Source: Clostridiales bacterium (lineage in GTDB: Bacteria > Bacillota > Clostridia > Christensenellales > UBA1242). Taken from it: a stretch of DNA of 64,000 nt. This document shows positions 7,304 through 15,506 of the stretch, piece by piece. The position numbers were made by a program, and so were the translations under genes. Location of the stretch: assembly GCA_918262735.1 (NCBI GenBank), contig CAKJYJ010000003.1:334883-398882 (forward strand), written 5' to 3'. The notes beneath the pieces are model-generated. The model was not told where the DNA came from. It did no database searches and saw nothing but the letters and a program-made list of their open reading frames with translations. The stretch's first letter is position 1; every line of letters begins with the position of its first letter.

Positions 7304-7561
7304 GTGAGCGGATTTCCTCTTTATTTTGGAGAAGTAAACAAAAAATATATTATAAAAAATTTTGTTGGAAATGATGATGTGTTAAAAAGATTAATTGATA
7401 TGGGTTTCGTTAAAGACACAGAAATAACAATCCTTGGCAAATCCAAAAGTGGTGTTATGGTTAGAATACTTGAATCAAAACTCGCCCTAGATTTTTCATT
7501 AGCCAATAAAATATATGTTGTTGAAAAAAACAAAAACAATGAAATAGATAACCAAAGATAA
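7304..7561 (+). CDS. FeoA-domain protein
   Basis: An 85-aa protein matching the SH3-like FeoA domain, with the hallmark LKRLIDMGFVKDTEITIL (about residues 28-45) and a later GVMVRILESKLALDFSLA. FeoA normally assists the ferrous-iron transporter FeoB, or appears as a domain in DtxR-type regulators. No feoB is in the window and the next gene is on the opposite strand, so it is either an orphan adapter or works with a distant FeoB. The start is GTG, with AAAGGAG 6 bases upstream. A 46-bp gap follows the glycosyltransferase, so the two may share a transcript. Confidence 0.8.
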   Translation: MSGFPLYFGEVNKKYIIKNFVGNDDVLKRLIDMGFVKDTEITILGKSKSGVMVRILESKLALDFSLANKIYVVEKNKNNEIDNQR

Positions 7562-7632
7562 TAAAATGTAATAAAAATAAAACATTTTCTTAAATGCAAA
7601 AAACTCATTTATTCTTTTTAATAATTTTGTGC

Positions 7633-7667
7633 AAAAAAAGAACTCCTGTGTAAAGAGTTCTTTTTTT
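7633..7667. terminator. bidirectional terminator
   Basis: Perfect arms AAAAAAAGAACTC (7633-7645) and GAGTTCTTTTTTT (7655-7667) between the convergent FeoA and lipoprotein genes. Confidence 0.9.
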
Positions 7668-7684
7668 CAAATAATACCAAAATT

Positions 7685-9199
7685 CTATTCAGAAATTAAA
7701 AATAACATAAAATCTTCTAAACTTGTGTTCCAAACAATATTATTATAATCTTGGTTTGGATTATAACGACGATTCCAATAATTGCTCCAATTTGCAGGTT
7801 TACTCTCCGCATCGGTATAAATTGCTAATGTGTCGGGGCAATTATAACAAAGCATATACTGAATTTGCGTAGAACCCGAAACAAACACTTTTGAAAGCGA
7901 ATCACAGTCAGCGAATGAATAATCTACCTGTGCATCAGCCAAGATAATTACTGTCTGCAAAGCATCACAGTTCCAAAAAGCATTATAACCAACATAAACC
8001 CCTTCTGGAATGGTTACACTTGTTAAACCGGAACATTCAGAAAATGCATCATTACCTATGTTTATTAATGAATTTGGGAAAACAATATTCGTAATGCTGT
8101 CACAACCGCTAAATGCATATTCAACAATGCCCGTTGTGCCTTGAATAAGTGTAAGTGTTGTTATTGTGTTATCTGCAAGCCCCCATGCGATATAACCGCC
8201 GTTACCATCATCAGCATACACAATACCATCTATTACAGTGCAAAAACTAATATTGTCATCCTCACTTAAACTAACTTTAAATAGTCCGGAAAAACCATCT
8301 TCGGTTAATATATCCAAAAGTTCAGATAAAACCTCCTCATCTTGTTCATCTGCGTTAATCATCATATAAAAATATTTTGATTGACCAGCAGCAACAACAA
8401 AAGGACTTGCTATCTCTAATTCTGAATCAAACCATTCTACAATATAATCCTCTATTGTTGTTTTTGGTGCTATTGTAAGATAATCACAAGAATTTGCTGA
8501 AGTTGGACAAACAAATCGAGCTTGATGAATAAGTTCTCCAATGCACTCTGAATCAAGACTTTCCCAGTTATCTCTCAACTCAAATAGGCCATCACTCACC
8601 AATTGCCAGTTCTCTTCATTATCCTGCTCATATCTCCAACCCCAATCTTCATCATCATACATTTCATTAAGGTCTTGAACATCCTTTTCCTCTGTTCCAA
8701 CATAATATAATGCGTTTTGTGGGATTAATTCTCCACAAATAACAGATGAATCTCCCGTTTCAGCATCCGTTTCAATAGATAAGCTACTATGAATTATATT
8801 GATAAGATAATAAAGGTCATTTTCTGAATTATTAGTGATTTTGAATTCAACAACAAGTTGGTCTGCATCAGTAACATCTGCAACATCTGCAAATACCAAA
8901 TCCTCTAATGGATTAACAACATTGCTGGTGTTTGTTTCGTTATTAACTCCAAATGTGTTGTAGCCAACCTTTTGGGCACCCGTTGCTGTTTCTAAATATT
9001 TCCAATCGGCGCCATCAATTGAATATTTGGTGGTAAATTCATAATTATATGTTGTTTCCTGTTGCTCTTGTTCTTGCTCTTGATCTCCATTGTCAATAAC
9101 TTGATTTTCTGTGCCACCACCACAGCCAACCAAGCCAAAGCCAGTTACCGCCAAAACAAATGCAAGCATTATTCCTAGTACTTTTTTTCTTAAATTCAT
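7685..9199 (-). CDS. lipoprotein with BspA-like leucine-rich repeats
   Basis: A 504-aa predicted surface lipoprotein. It has a Lys/Arg N-terminus, a hydrophobic h-region and the lipobox LVGC (Cys near residue 25), then a GGG/polar Gln-Glu linker. A long central region carries no recognised domain and is rich in Asp, Glu and Thr. The C-terminal third (about residues 370-475) holds LRR_5/BspA-type repeats with the pattern 'AFSGCDSITNIVFPNSL', 'AFSECSGLTSVTIPEG' and similar. Such repeats act in surface adhesion or binding. The start at 9199 is fixed by the lipobox and by a promoter at 9258-9287; the longer frame from 9280 would begin upstream of the transcript. It has its own promoter and terminator. 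Confidence 0.8.
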   Translation of the reverse strand: MNLRKKVLGIMLAFVLAVTGFGLVGCGGGTENQVIDNGDQEQEQEQQETTYNYEFTTKYSIDGADWKYLETATGAQKVGYNTFGVNNETNTSNVVNPLEDLVFADVADVTDADQLVVEFKITNNSENDLYYLINIIHSSLSIETDAETGDSSVICGELIPQNALYYVGTEEKDVQDLNEMYDDEDWGWRYEQDNEENWQLVSDGLFELRDNWESLDSECIGELIHQARFVCPTSANSCDYLTIAPKTTIEDYIVEWFDSELEIASPFVVAAGQSKYFYMMINADEQDEEVLSELLDILTEDGFSGLFKVSLSEDDNISFCTVIDGIVYADDGNGGYIAWGLADNTITTLTLIQGTTGIVEYAFSGCDSITNIVFPNSLINIGNDAFSECSGLTSVTIPEGVYVGYNAFWNCDALQTVIILADAQVDYSFADCDSLSKVFVSGSTQIQYMLCYNCPDTLAIYTDAESKPANWSNYWNRRYNPNQDYNNIVWNTSLEDFMLFLISE

Positions 9200-9257
9200 T
9201 TTCTTTCTATTTTTCCTCCCCTTTAATTTAATATGTGTATAACACATATTTACCCAT

Positions 9258-9287
9258 ATTTTACCTAAAATATTAAACAAATGTCAA
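9258..9287 (-). promoter_or_regulatory. promoter of the LRR lipoprotein
   Basis: On the minus strand TTGACA (9282-9287) and TAAAAT (9258-9263) are separated by 18 bases. Confidence 0.65.
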
Positions 9288-9328
9288 ATATTCTTTGTTA
9301 TTTTTAATTATTTTCCATATTTTTCATC

Positions 9329-9370
9329 AAAAAAACACAAATGGCTTGTATACCAAATGTGTGTTTTTAT
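9329..9370 (-). terminator. terminator of the hrcA-grpE-dnaK-dnaJ operon
   Basis: Read on the minus strand, AAAAACACACATTTGG pairs with CCATTTGTGTTTTTTT (one bulge) around TATACAAG, just after dnaJ, with the T run at the far end. Confidence 0.7.
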
Positions 9371-9393
9371 ATTTGTTCATTTATTTTTTATGA

Positions 9394-10542
9394 TTATTGT
9401 TCATTATATTTTTTAGTGTTTTCAACAAAATTAGTGTATTTAGAGTAGTTAGAATCTTTTATTGTTTCACTTAATTCTTGTATTTTTTCTTTAACGATTT
9501 TATCCATTTTGCCAGGAGCTTCTGATTTTAATGTTACCAACATATCACCCCTTGAGTTCTTATGCAGTTCGGTTACCCCTTTGCCCTTTAATCTCATAAC
9601 AGTGCCGGACTGTGTTAGTTCCTTTATATCCAATGTGTAAGGACCATCTAGCGTTGGAATTTCAACCTTACCACCAAGAAGAAGCATTGTGAATGGAACA
9701 TATAGCGTTAAAGAAATATCAAAACCATTTCGTGTTAACATTTTATCTTTATCTAAAAGTATTTTAACATTTAGGTCACCACTAATTCCGCTTTGTGTTG
9801 GGGCATTACCCTCACCACGCATTCTAAGAACTTGCTCATTATCAATTCCTGCAGGGACTTTAACGGTTACAGTTTTTGTTACTTTGGTGTATCCTTTGCC
9901 CATACATTCTGGACATTTTTCTCTAATTTTTTTACCAGTTCCACGACATGTGTTGCAAAGTCCTTCACGTATTGTTGTTCCAAAAATTGTGTTTTGTTGA
10001 AAACGAACCCTACCTGCTCCTTTACAATCTCCACAGGTTTCGAACTCTGTTCCATTTTTTGCACCAGTACCATTGCAGTGTGGACATTGTTCTAGTTTTG
10101 AAATACGAATATCTTTACTTGTTCCAAAAGCCGATTCTTTCAAAGAAATATTAAGAGTTACGTTTATGTCCTCACCCCTAACCATTCCAGAGCCCATTCC
10201 AGAGCCAGATCTGCCACCAAAAGCACTAAATATGTCGTCAAAAATATCACCAAAGCCGCCACCCGTTCTAAAGCCACCAGAAAACCCACCATTTCCGCCA
10301 AAAAAGTCAGAAAAGTTTGCACCGTCTGCACTTCCAAATTGGTCATAGTTGCTACGTTTTTGTTTATCACCTAGAACCTCGTAAGCCTCATTGACCTCTT
10401 TGAATTTTTCCGCTGCACTTGGGTTATCTTTATTTAGGTCTGGATGGTATTTTTTTGCAAGTTTTCTGTATGCTGATTTTATTTCGTCATCACTTGCGTT
10501 TTTATCTACCCCCAAAATTGAATAATAGTCTTTGCTTGCCAT
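9394..10542 (-). CDS. dnaJ: chaperone protein DnaJ
   Basis: A 382-aa full-length DnaJ: J domain with HPD at about residues 33-35, Gly/Phe-rich linker (about 75-125), a zinc-binding region with four CxxCxGxG-type repeats (about 150-215) and the C-terminal substrate-binding domain. It stimulates DnaK ATP hydrolysis and delivers unfolded clients in the cytosol. SD GGAGT precedes the ATG. It is the last gene of the heat-shock operon, separated from dnaK by 78 bases that contain a stable hairpin. Confidence 0.97.
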   Translation of the reverse strand: MASKDYYSILGVDKNASDDEIKSAYRKLAKKYHPDLNKDNPSAAEKFKEVNEAYEVLGDKQKRSNYDQFGSADGANFSDFFGGNGGFSGGFRTGGGFGDIFDDIFSAFGGRSGSGMGSGMVRGEDINVTLNISLKESAFGTSKDIRISKLEQCPHCNGTGAKNGTEFETCGDCKGAGRVRFQQNTIFGTTIREGLCNTCRGTGKKIREKCPECMGKGYTKVTKTVTVKVPAGIDNEQVLRMRGEGNAPTQSGISGDLNVKILLDKDKMLTRNGFDISLTLYVPFTMLLLGGKVEIPTLDGPYTLDIKELTQSGTVMRLKGKGVTELHKNSRGDMLVTLKSEAPGKMDKIVKEKIQELSETIKDSNYSKYTNFVENTKKYNEQ

Positions 10543-10564
10543 TTTAACTCCTAATTAACCAAGC

Positions 10565-10592
10565 AATATCGCCCATAACAAAGGGCGATATT
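10565..10592 (-). promoter_or_regulatory. intercistronic hairpin between dnaK and dnaJ
   Basis: AATATCGCCC (10565-10574) and GGGCGATATT (10583-10592) form a perfect 10-bp stem with an 8-nt loop. On the coding strand no T run follows, so it is more likely a processing or stability element, or a weak attenuator, than a terminator. Confidence 0.5.
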
Positions 10593-10620
10593 ACTTTATT
10601 TATTAATAACAATTTTGCCA

Positions 10621-12444
10621 TTAGTCAACAACAACTTCTGGGTCTGAATCATTTCCATCATTGTTGTCTGTGCCACCATTTGTTCCATTATTATCACCGT
10701 TTGGGTTAACATTTTGGTACATTCTTGTGAACACTTCATTTGAAACGTTTGTTAAATTTTCAACTGCTTTTTTAACAACTTCAATATCTGTTGATTCCAT
10801 ATCTTTTTTAGCACTTTCAATGGCTTCAGATAATTGATTTTTGTCTGCTTCGGCAAGTTTATCTCCATTTTCTTTTAACATTTTTTCAAGTTGATAAATC
10901 TTGTTTTCTGCATCATTCTTTGTTTCAATAAACTCTCTACGTTTTTTATCTTCTTCTGCATTTGCTTCTGCTTCTTTAACAGCTTTTTCAATTTCTTCTT
11001 CTGTTAAATTAGATGAAGCCGTAATTGTGATTGATTGTTCTTTTCCTGTTCCTAAATCTTTTGCTGAAACGTGAACAATTCCGTTTGCATCAATATCAAA
11101 AGTAACTTCAATTTGTGGAATTCCTCTTGGTGCTGGTGGAATATCTGAAAGTTGGAATCTGCCCAGTGTTTTATTTTGGTTAGCAAATTCTCTTTCACCT
11201 TGAAGAACGTGAATGTCAACACCTGGTTGATTATCAACAGCAGTTGAGAATACTTGTGATTTTTTGGTTGGAATTGTTGTGTTACGGTTAATAAGTTTTG
11301 TGAACACTCCGCCCAATGTTTCAATACCAAGTGAAAGTGGTGTTACATCAAGAAGAAGCACATCTTTAACCTCACCTGCTAAAACACCTGCCTGAATTGC
11401 TGCACCAACAGCAACACATTCATCTGGATTAACACCTTTGAAAGGTTCCTTACCCGTGTATGCCTTAACAGCATCAACAACGGCTGGAATACGTGTTGAA
11501 CCACCAACTAAAATAACTTTGTCGATATCTGAATTTGAAAGTTTTGCATCTGAAAGTGCTCTTGTTACACAATCGGTTGTTTTCTTAACTAAATGTTCGG
11601 TTAACTCATCAAATTTTGCTCTTGTTAAATCGTATTCTAAGTTTTTAGGGCCATTTGCATCTGCTGAAATGAAAGGAAGTGAAATTGTTGTTCTTGGAGT
11701 TGCAGAAAGTTCAATTTTTGCTTTTTCTGCAGCATCTTTTAATCTTTGCATTGCAAGTTTATCATTGTGAAGGTCAATTCCGTTTTCATTCTTAAATTCT
11801 GTGCAAAGTAATTCAATAATAATATTATCAAAATCATCACCACCAAGATGGGTATCACCATTTGTTGATAAAACTTCAAAAACGCCATCACCAATTTCAA
11901 GAATTGAAACATCGAATGTTCCACCACCAAGGTCATAAACTAGTATTTTTTGGTTTTTATTTTCGCCTTTATCCAAACCATAAGCTAGTGCTGCAGCCGT
12001 TGGTTCGTTGATAATTCTTAAAACTTCAAGACCTGCTATTTTACCAGCATCTTTTGTTGCTTGACGTTGGCTATCATTAAAGTATGCAGGAACTGTGATA
12101 ACTGCTTGTGTTACAGTTTCTCCAAGATATGCCTCTGCATCTGTTTTTAACTTTGTTAAAATCATTGCAGAAATCTCTTGTGGTGTGTACTCTTTTCCGT
12201 TAAGTGTTACCTTTTCACTGCTACCCATTTTTCTTTTAATTGATTGAATTGTGTTTTCGTGGTTAGAAATGGCTTGCCTTTTTGCAACCTTACCAACCAA
12301 TTTTTCACCATTTTTGGTGTAAGCAACAACACTAGGTGTTGTTCTGTCTCCCTCCGCGTTTGCAATAACGGTTGGTCTTCCACCCTCCATAACAGCAACG
12401 CATGAATTTGTTGTTCCTAAATCTATTCCAATAATCTTACTCAT
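10621..12444 (-). CDS. dnaK: molecular chaperone DnaK (Hsp70)
   Basis: A 607-aa Hsp70. The ATPase domain opens with [13 protein letters not shown] and contains [13 protein letters not shown] and the adenosine motif [10 protein letters not shown]. The interdomain linker [16 protein letters not shown] leads to the substrate-binding domain and a helical lid, ending in an Asn/Gly/Asp-rich tail. SD AAAGGAG is 9 bases before the ATG. It is third in the hrcA-grpE-dnaK-dnaJ operon, 38 bases after grpE, and should be induced by heat through HrcA/CIRCE. Confidence 0.98.
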   Translation of the reverse strand: MSKIIGIDLGTTNSCVAVMEGGRPTVIANAEGDRTTPSVVAYTKNGEKLVGKVAKRQAISNHENTIQSIKRKMGSSEKVTLNGKEYTPQEISAMILTKLKTDAEAYLGETVTQAVITVPAYFNDSQRQATKDAGKIAGLEVLRIINEPTAAALAYGLDKGENKNQKILVYDLGGGTFDVSILEIGDGVFEVLSTNGDTHLGGDDFDNIIIELLCTEFKNENGIDLHNDKLAMQRLKDAAEKAKIELSATPRTTISLPFISADANGPKNLEYDLTRAKFDELTEHLVKKTTDCVTRALSDAKLSNSDIDKVILVGGSTRIPAVVDAVKAYTGKEPFKGVNPDECVAVGAAIQAGVLAGEVKDVLLLDVTPLSLGIETLGGVFTKLINRNTTIPTKKSQVFSTAVDNQPGVDIHVLQGEREFANQNKTLGRFQLSDIPPAPRGIPQIEVTFDIDANGIVHVSAKDLGTGKEQSITITASSNLTEEEIEKAVKEAEANAEEDKKRREFIETKNDAENKIYQLEKMLKENGDKLAEADKNQLSEAIESAKKDMESTDIEVVKKAVENLTNVSNEVFTRMYQNVNPNGDNNGTNGGTDNNDGNDSDPEVVVD

Positions 12445-12482
12445 AATTTTAATCTCCTTTTATTTTGTTTTGAATAGTTTAT

Positions 12483-13010
12483 TTATAGTTTATTAACTAA
12501 AACTTGTGCACATCTTATAATTTTATTATCTAGCTTATATCCTGCTTGAAATTCATCTAAAACCGTGTCGTCTGGTTTTGATTCATCTTTTGCAACAGCC
12601 AAAACATTGTGTACGTTTGGATCAAGTGGTAGCCCAATTGATTCAATCTTTTTAACTCCTAGTTTTTCAAAGCCTGCTAAAACTGATTTTTCAAGCATTG
12701 TTATACCTTCTAGTGTTTTTTCATCTTTTATGTTCTCTTTTGCTTTTTTGAAAGCATCTAAACACGGAAGTAAAATTTCAACAGTGTTCGCAATAGCATC
12801 GGTTTTTGCATTTTCTATTTGAACAAGGCTTCTTTTTCTATAGTTATCAAAATCGGCCTGAATTACCCTGGCTAAATTTAAGTATTCATCTGCAAGTGTG
12901 TTTTTTTCTTCTGTTTGTGGTTCTTCTGTTGCCTGTTCTTCCATGGTTTCAGGCTCTTGTTCGTTTTTTACTTTTTCTTTTTCTTCTTCGTCGCCAACTG
13001 GAATATTCAC
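12483..13010 (-). CDS. grpE: nucleotide exchange factor GrpE
   Basis: A GrpE of about 175 aa. A low-complexity Glu-rich N-terminus is followed by the long helix starting LARVIQADFDNYRKRS and the C-terminal beta domain with the family signature (FEKLGVKKIESIGLPLDPNVHNV). It releases ADP from DnaK. Two starts are possible. The GTG at 13010 lies 4 bases after the hrcA stop, with AAAGGA about 10 bases upstream. The ATG at 13040 overlaps hrcA by 26 bases and lacks an SD. I prefer the GTG, with moderate certainty. Confidence 0.93.
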   Translation of the reverse strand: MNIPVGDEEEKEKVKNEQEPETMEEQATEEPQTEEKNTLADEYLNLARVIQADFDNYRKRSLVQIENAKTDAIANTVEILLPCLDAFKKAKENIKDEKTLEGITMLEKSVLAGFEKLGVKKIESIGLPLDPNVHNVLAVAKDESKPDDTVLDEFQAGYKLDNKIIRCAQVLVNKL

Positions 13011-13014
13011 TTTC

Positions 13015-14028
13015 TCACCGTCCTTTATTATTAAGTTCATTCATAACAATTTTAATTGCAGAAGCAATACCTGCATAGTCCATTCTTTCTGGGCCAATAA
13101 CTGCCAAAGATGCAACTGGCGTGCCATTTATTACAATTGGTGCCTTAATTAATGCACAACCATCAACCTTTTCATTATCATCACCCATCGTTATTGTTAT
13201 ATCCTCATGCTCTGTTGATGTTCCTATAACCTCTTTTAATTCTTCCTCATCGCCGAGAAGATTGAGTATTTTTTTTGTTTCAACAACCGTGTGATGTTCA
13301 TTTTCATCTAACAGGTTAAATGCAGATTCACCTCGAATGTCAAGTGAGCGTTTGCCAATAAAGTCTCTCATTGATTGAATTAAGCTATCAATTAAACTCT
13401 TAAACCCTTCAACCTCTTGTATGGAAGAATATAAAATATCCCCCTCTAAAAGCTCACCAATTGTTTTGCCGCCAAATTTTCTTGAAAGGTAAACACCTGC
13501 GTCATTACATGCCTTTTCTGAAGCATTCGCTTTGATTGTGTGATTAACAGTTCCGCTCATTGTTTTGAACAATACCAATGCCTCATTATCAATTAATGGA
13601 ATTATTCTAACTCCCTCAATAATCAATTTGTCGTATCCATTCGCATAAATAACTGTTGGGTAATTGGTTGCCTTACTAACCACACCAGCAATTGACTCTA
13701 AAATGTCTTTTAATGATGTTGTTCTATCACTTAGTTCTTTTTCAACCTTGCTTAACTTTGATTCATCAACTTCAAAATTTTCAAGGAGTGAACTAACATA
13801 ATATCTATAACCATCAGTGGTTGGAACCCTTCCACCAGAAGTGTGAAGTTGTTTTAAGTACCCCATCGCTTCCAATGCATTAAGTTCGTTCCTAAGTGTT
13901 GCCGTGCTAACATTTTTAATGTGTTTATCTTGCACTCCACCACTGGTTATAGGACTTGCATCTTTAATATAGTCTTCAATTGCGGCACAAAGAATGAGTT
14001 TTTTTCTATCACTTAAATCTTTTTTCAT
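13015..14028 (-). CDS. hrcA: heat-inducible transcription repressor HrcA
   Basis: A 337-aa HrcA. The N-terminal winged helix (about residues 1-75) contains the family's VSTATLRNELNALEAMGYL and SGGRVPTTDGYRYYV, followed by the GAF-like dimerisation domain. It represses its own operon by binding CIRCE, and its activity depends on chaperone availability. GGGAG precedes the ATG by 6 bases. A CIRCE site and a consensus promoter lie directly upstream, so autoregulation is expected. It ends in TGA. Confidence 0.97.
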   Translation of the reverse strand: MKKDLSDRKKLILCAAIEDYIKDASPITSGGVQDKHIKNVSTATLRNELNALEAMGYLKQLHTSGGRVPTTDGYRYYVSSLLENFEVDESKLSKVEKELSDRTTSLKDILESIAGVVSKATNYPTVIYANGYDKLIIEGVRIIPLIDNEALVLFKTMSGTVNHTIKANASEKACNDAGVYLSRKFGGKTIGELLEGDILYSSIQEVEGFKSLIDSLIQSMRDFIGKRSLDIRGESAFNLLDENEHHTVVETKKILNLLGDEEELKEVIGTSTEHEDITITMGDDNEKVDGCALIKAPIVINGTPVASLAVIGPERMDYAGIASAIKIVMNELNNKGR

Positions 14029-14047
14029 CTCTTCTCCCGTTTGAATG

Positions 14048-14074
14048 TTAGCAGTCTTTGCTTTTGATTGCTAA
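14048..14074 (-). promoter_or_regulatory. CIRCE operator
   Basis: TTAGCAGTC (14048-14056), 9-nt spacer, GATTGCTAA (14066-14074). This is the CIRCE inverted repeat (consensus TTAGCACTC-N9-GAGTGCTAA) with one change in each arm. It sits between the promoter and hrcA. Confidence 0.93.
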
Positions 14075-14078
14075 CACC

Positions 14079-14107
14079 ATTATATATATATTGTATGCGC
14101 TTGTCAA
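14079..14107 (-). promoter_or_regulatory. promoter of the hrcA operon
   Basis: Minus-strand TTGACA (14102-14107), 17-nt spacer, TATAAT (14079-14084): both hexamers are perfect consensus and CIRCE follows immediately. Confidence 0.92.
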
Positions 14108-14290
14108 CTAATTATGTTAAATTTTTTCAAAAATTTTTTTGAATTTATTTTATTGTTTATAGAATTATATTTCTCTAATAATATGTTAAGTAAATGCGAG
14201 GGCACGTATACAGAAAGTAAAAAGAATAATAAAACGAATTTGACGAATATAATCACTAAAAAAATATTGTTAAAAAAATTAAAAATATTG

Positions 14291-14319
14291 TTGACATTGA
14301 TTAAATTTAATGGTATTAT
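14291..14319 (+). promoter_or_regulatory. promoter of tRNA-Asn
   Basis: TTGACA at 14291-14296, 17-nt spacer, TATTAT at 14314-14319, about 30 bases before the tRNA. The rest of 14108-14290 is very AT-rich and shows no gene. Confidence 0.85.
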
Positions 14320-14348
14320 ATCTCCGTTTTCATGTGAAAGCGCTGTAT

Positions 14349-14423
14349 TCCTCAGTAGCTCAGCGGTGGAGCAACCGGCTGTTAACCGGTAGGTCGTCCG
14401 TTCGAACCGGACCTGGGGAGCCA
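14349..14423 (+). tRNA. tRNA-Asn (GTT)
   Basis: The 7-bp acceptor stem (14349-14355 with 14413-14419, one G-T pair), anticodon arm ACCGG/CCGGT with loop CTGTTAA (anticodon GTT at 14381-14383) and T arm GTCCG-TTCGAAC-CGGAC all fold. The discriminator is G, and CCA is encoded at 14421-14423. Confidence 0.97.
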
Positions 14424-14424
14424 C

Positions 14425-14453
14425 AAAAAGACTTCAAACAGAAGTCTTTTTTT
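14425..14453 (+). terminator. terminator of tRNA-Asn
   Basis: AAAAAGACTTC pairs with GAAGTCTTTTT around AAACA, and the T run ends at 14452. A near copy with the tRNA tail recurs at 14617-14661. Confidence 0.9.
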
Positions 14454-14661
14454 TGTTACCAGTTCGGTTCGAAGTTGCAAATATGCAACAAACAGCTTTT
14501 GCTGTTCGGACGACCACGTCCGTTCGCTTCCTGTCGGAGCCAGACCGCAAACAAGTTGCTCCCGTTCGCTTCCTAAAAACAGTCCACTGGACTATTTTAT
14601 TCACGGGCTCACCCACACCTGGGGAGCCAAAAAAAGACTTCGAGCAGAAGTCTTTTTTTTT
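14454..14661 (+). repeat. hairpin-rich element ending in a copy of the tRNA-Asn 3' end and terminator
   Basis: The 13 bases of the tRNA-Asn 3' end (14411-14423) recur exactly at 14617-14629, followed by a near-identical terminator (AAAAAGACTTC-GAG-CAGAAGTCTT and T's). The interval is visibly GC-richer than its surroundings and holds several small perfect hairpins: GTTGC/GCAAC, AACAGC/GCTGTT, CGGACG/CGTCCG, AGTCCA/TGGACT and GGCT/AGCC. It also has two copies of CCGTTCGCTTCCT. There is no credible coding. It may be a remnant of insertion at the tRNA 3' end or a structured RNA. Confidence 0.65.
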
Positions 14662-14705
14662 TACAATGGTATGAATAAATTTCAGTAAGATTTGTTAATT
14701 GTTGT

Positions 14706-15128
14706 TTATATGTCCAGGTACCAGCTTGGAAGTGTTGGTACTGTTGCTCTTGTTGGAGCGGTTCTTGGAATTGGAGCTGTTGGAATAGTTGGTTGTGTAC
14801 CAAGTTCTATATTTACATACTCTGACTGTGTATTTTTTATTAATACATTGTCATAAACAATCTCGCCCAAATATTCTCCTGTGGTAGTAATAAATATATT
14901 TCTTTCATAGTTGAACACTCCTATGGCTTGCCAGGTTGAATAATCATACAGATACTTGTCGCTTGTATAAGCTATGCATCTTGCCTGCGAATCATATAGG
15001 TGATATGGTAGTGTGATTCTTTGCGTATCATCTTGTTTATTATTATTTGAGCAACCAGTAAAAACGAAACAAAACATCATAATTGGAATTACGAATAAGA
15101 CACCAAACTTTAATATTTTATTCTTCAT
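14706..15128 (-). CDS. small lipoprotein with Pro/Thr-rich tail
   Basis: A 140-aa predicted lipoprotein. A basic N-terminus, a hydrophobic segment and the lipobox FTGC (Cys near residue 24) are followed by SNNNKQDD. The mature part has Tyr/Asp-rich sequence with GEYLGEIVYD, and the last 30 residues are a Pro/Thr/Ala-rich stretch (TIPTAPIPRTAPTRATVPT), which may be a cell-wall-spanning or glycosylated segment. The start at 15128 has GGGGGA upstream and lies downstream of the predicted promoter; the longer frame to 15212 does not fit. No known domain. Confidence 0.7.
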   Translation of the reverse strand: MKNKILKFGVLFVIPIMMFCFVFTGCSNNNKQDDTQRITLPYHLYDSQARCIAYTSDKYLYDYSTWQAIGVFNYERNIFITTTGEYLGEIVYDNVLIKNTQSEYVNIELGTQPTIPTAPIPRTAPTRATVPTLPSWYLDI

Positions 15129-15153
15129 TTGTATATTTCCCCCTATACTTTGA

Positions 15154-15182
15154 AGTATATCATAAAAATAGACTATTTGCAA
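15154..15182 (-). promoter_or_regulatory. promoter of the small lipoprotein
   Basis: Minus-strand TTGCAA (15177-15182), 17-nt spacer, TATACT (15154-15159). Confidence 0.65.
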
Positions 15183-15425
15183 TTGATATATAATGTTATA
15201 AAAAATTTTCACTTCTTGTGCAATTAATAATATTTCCGGATTGTAAACCCATTGAACACGATTGCGAATTGTAATTAGTTAGTAAACATATTTAACGTAT
15301 TTTTTTAGATAAATATATAAAAATTAGAATATTTTAACAAATTATTAATAATTTTATGTATTTTTTTATAAAATCTATCTTTTATGCTAATCATTGCTTG
15401 CTAAAAAAAACAAAATGTGTTAATC

Positions 15426-15450
15426 TGTCATGGTGGTCTATTTCATGACA
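15426..15450 (+). promoter_or_regulatory. inverted repeat upstream of the diguanylate cyclase (possible operator)
   Basis: TGTCATG (15426-15432) and CATGACA (15444-15450) form a 7-bp inverted repeat with an 11-nt spacer. A possible promoter follows (TTTCAC 15460-15465, 17-nt spacer, TATTAT 15483-15488), placing the repeat just upstream of the -35. The rest of 15183-15425 is AT-rich and shows no gene or clear structure. Confidence 0.35.
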
Positions 15451-15506
15451 CACAAAGAATTTCACATATAACTAGAATACATTATTATTTCACAAAGGGA
15501 CGTAAA

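Noticed and set aside
12806-13152. Plus-strand open frames inside grpE/hrcA
   Set aside because: They are complementary shadows of strongly conserved heat-shock genes.
14454-14629. A second, degenerate tRNA gene
   Set aside because: Only the last 13 bases match a tRNA; no D arm or anticodon arm can be formed.
14310-14803. Open frames across and after tRNA-Asn
   Set aside because: They are made of tRNA, terminator and repeat hairpins, with no SD and no conserved protein signal.
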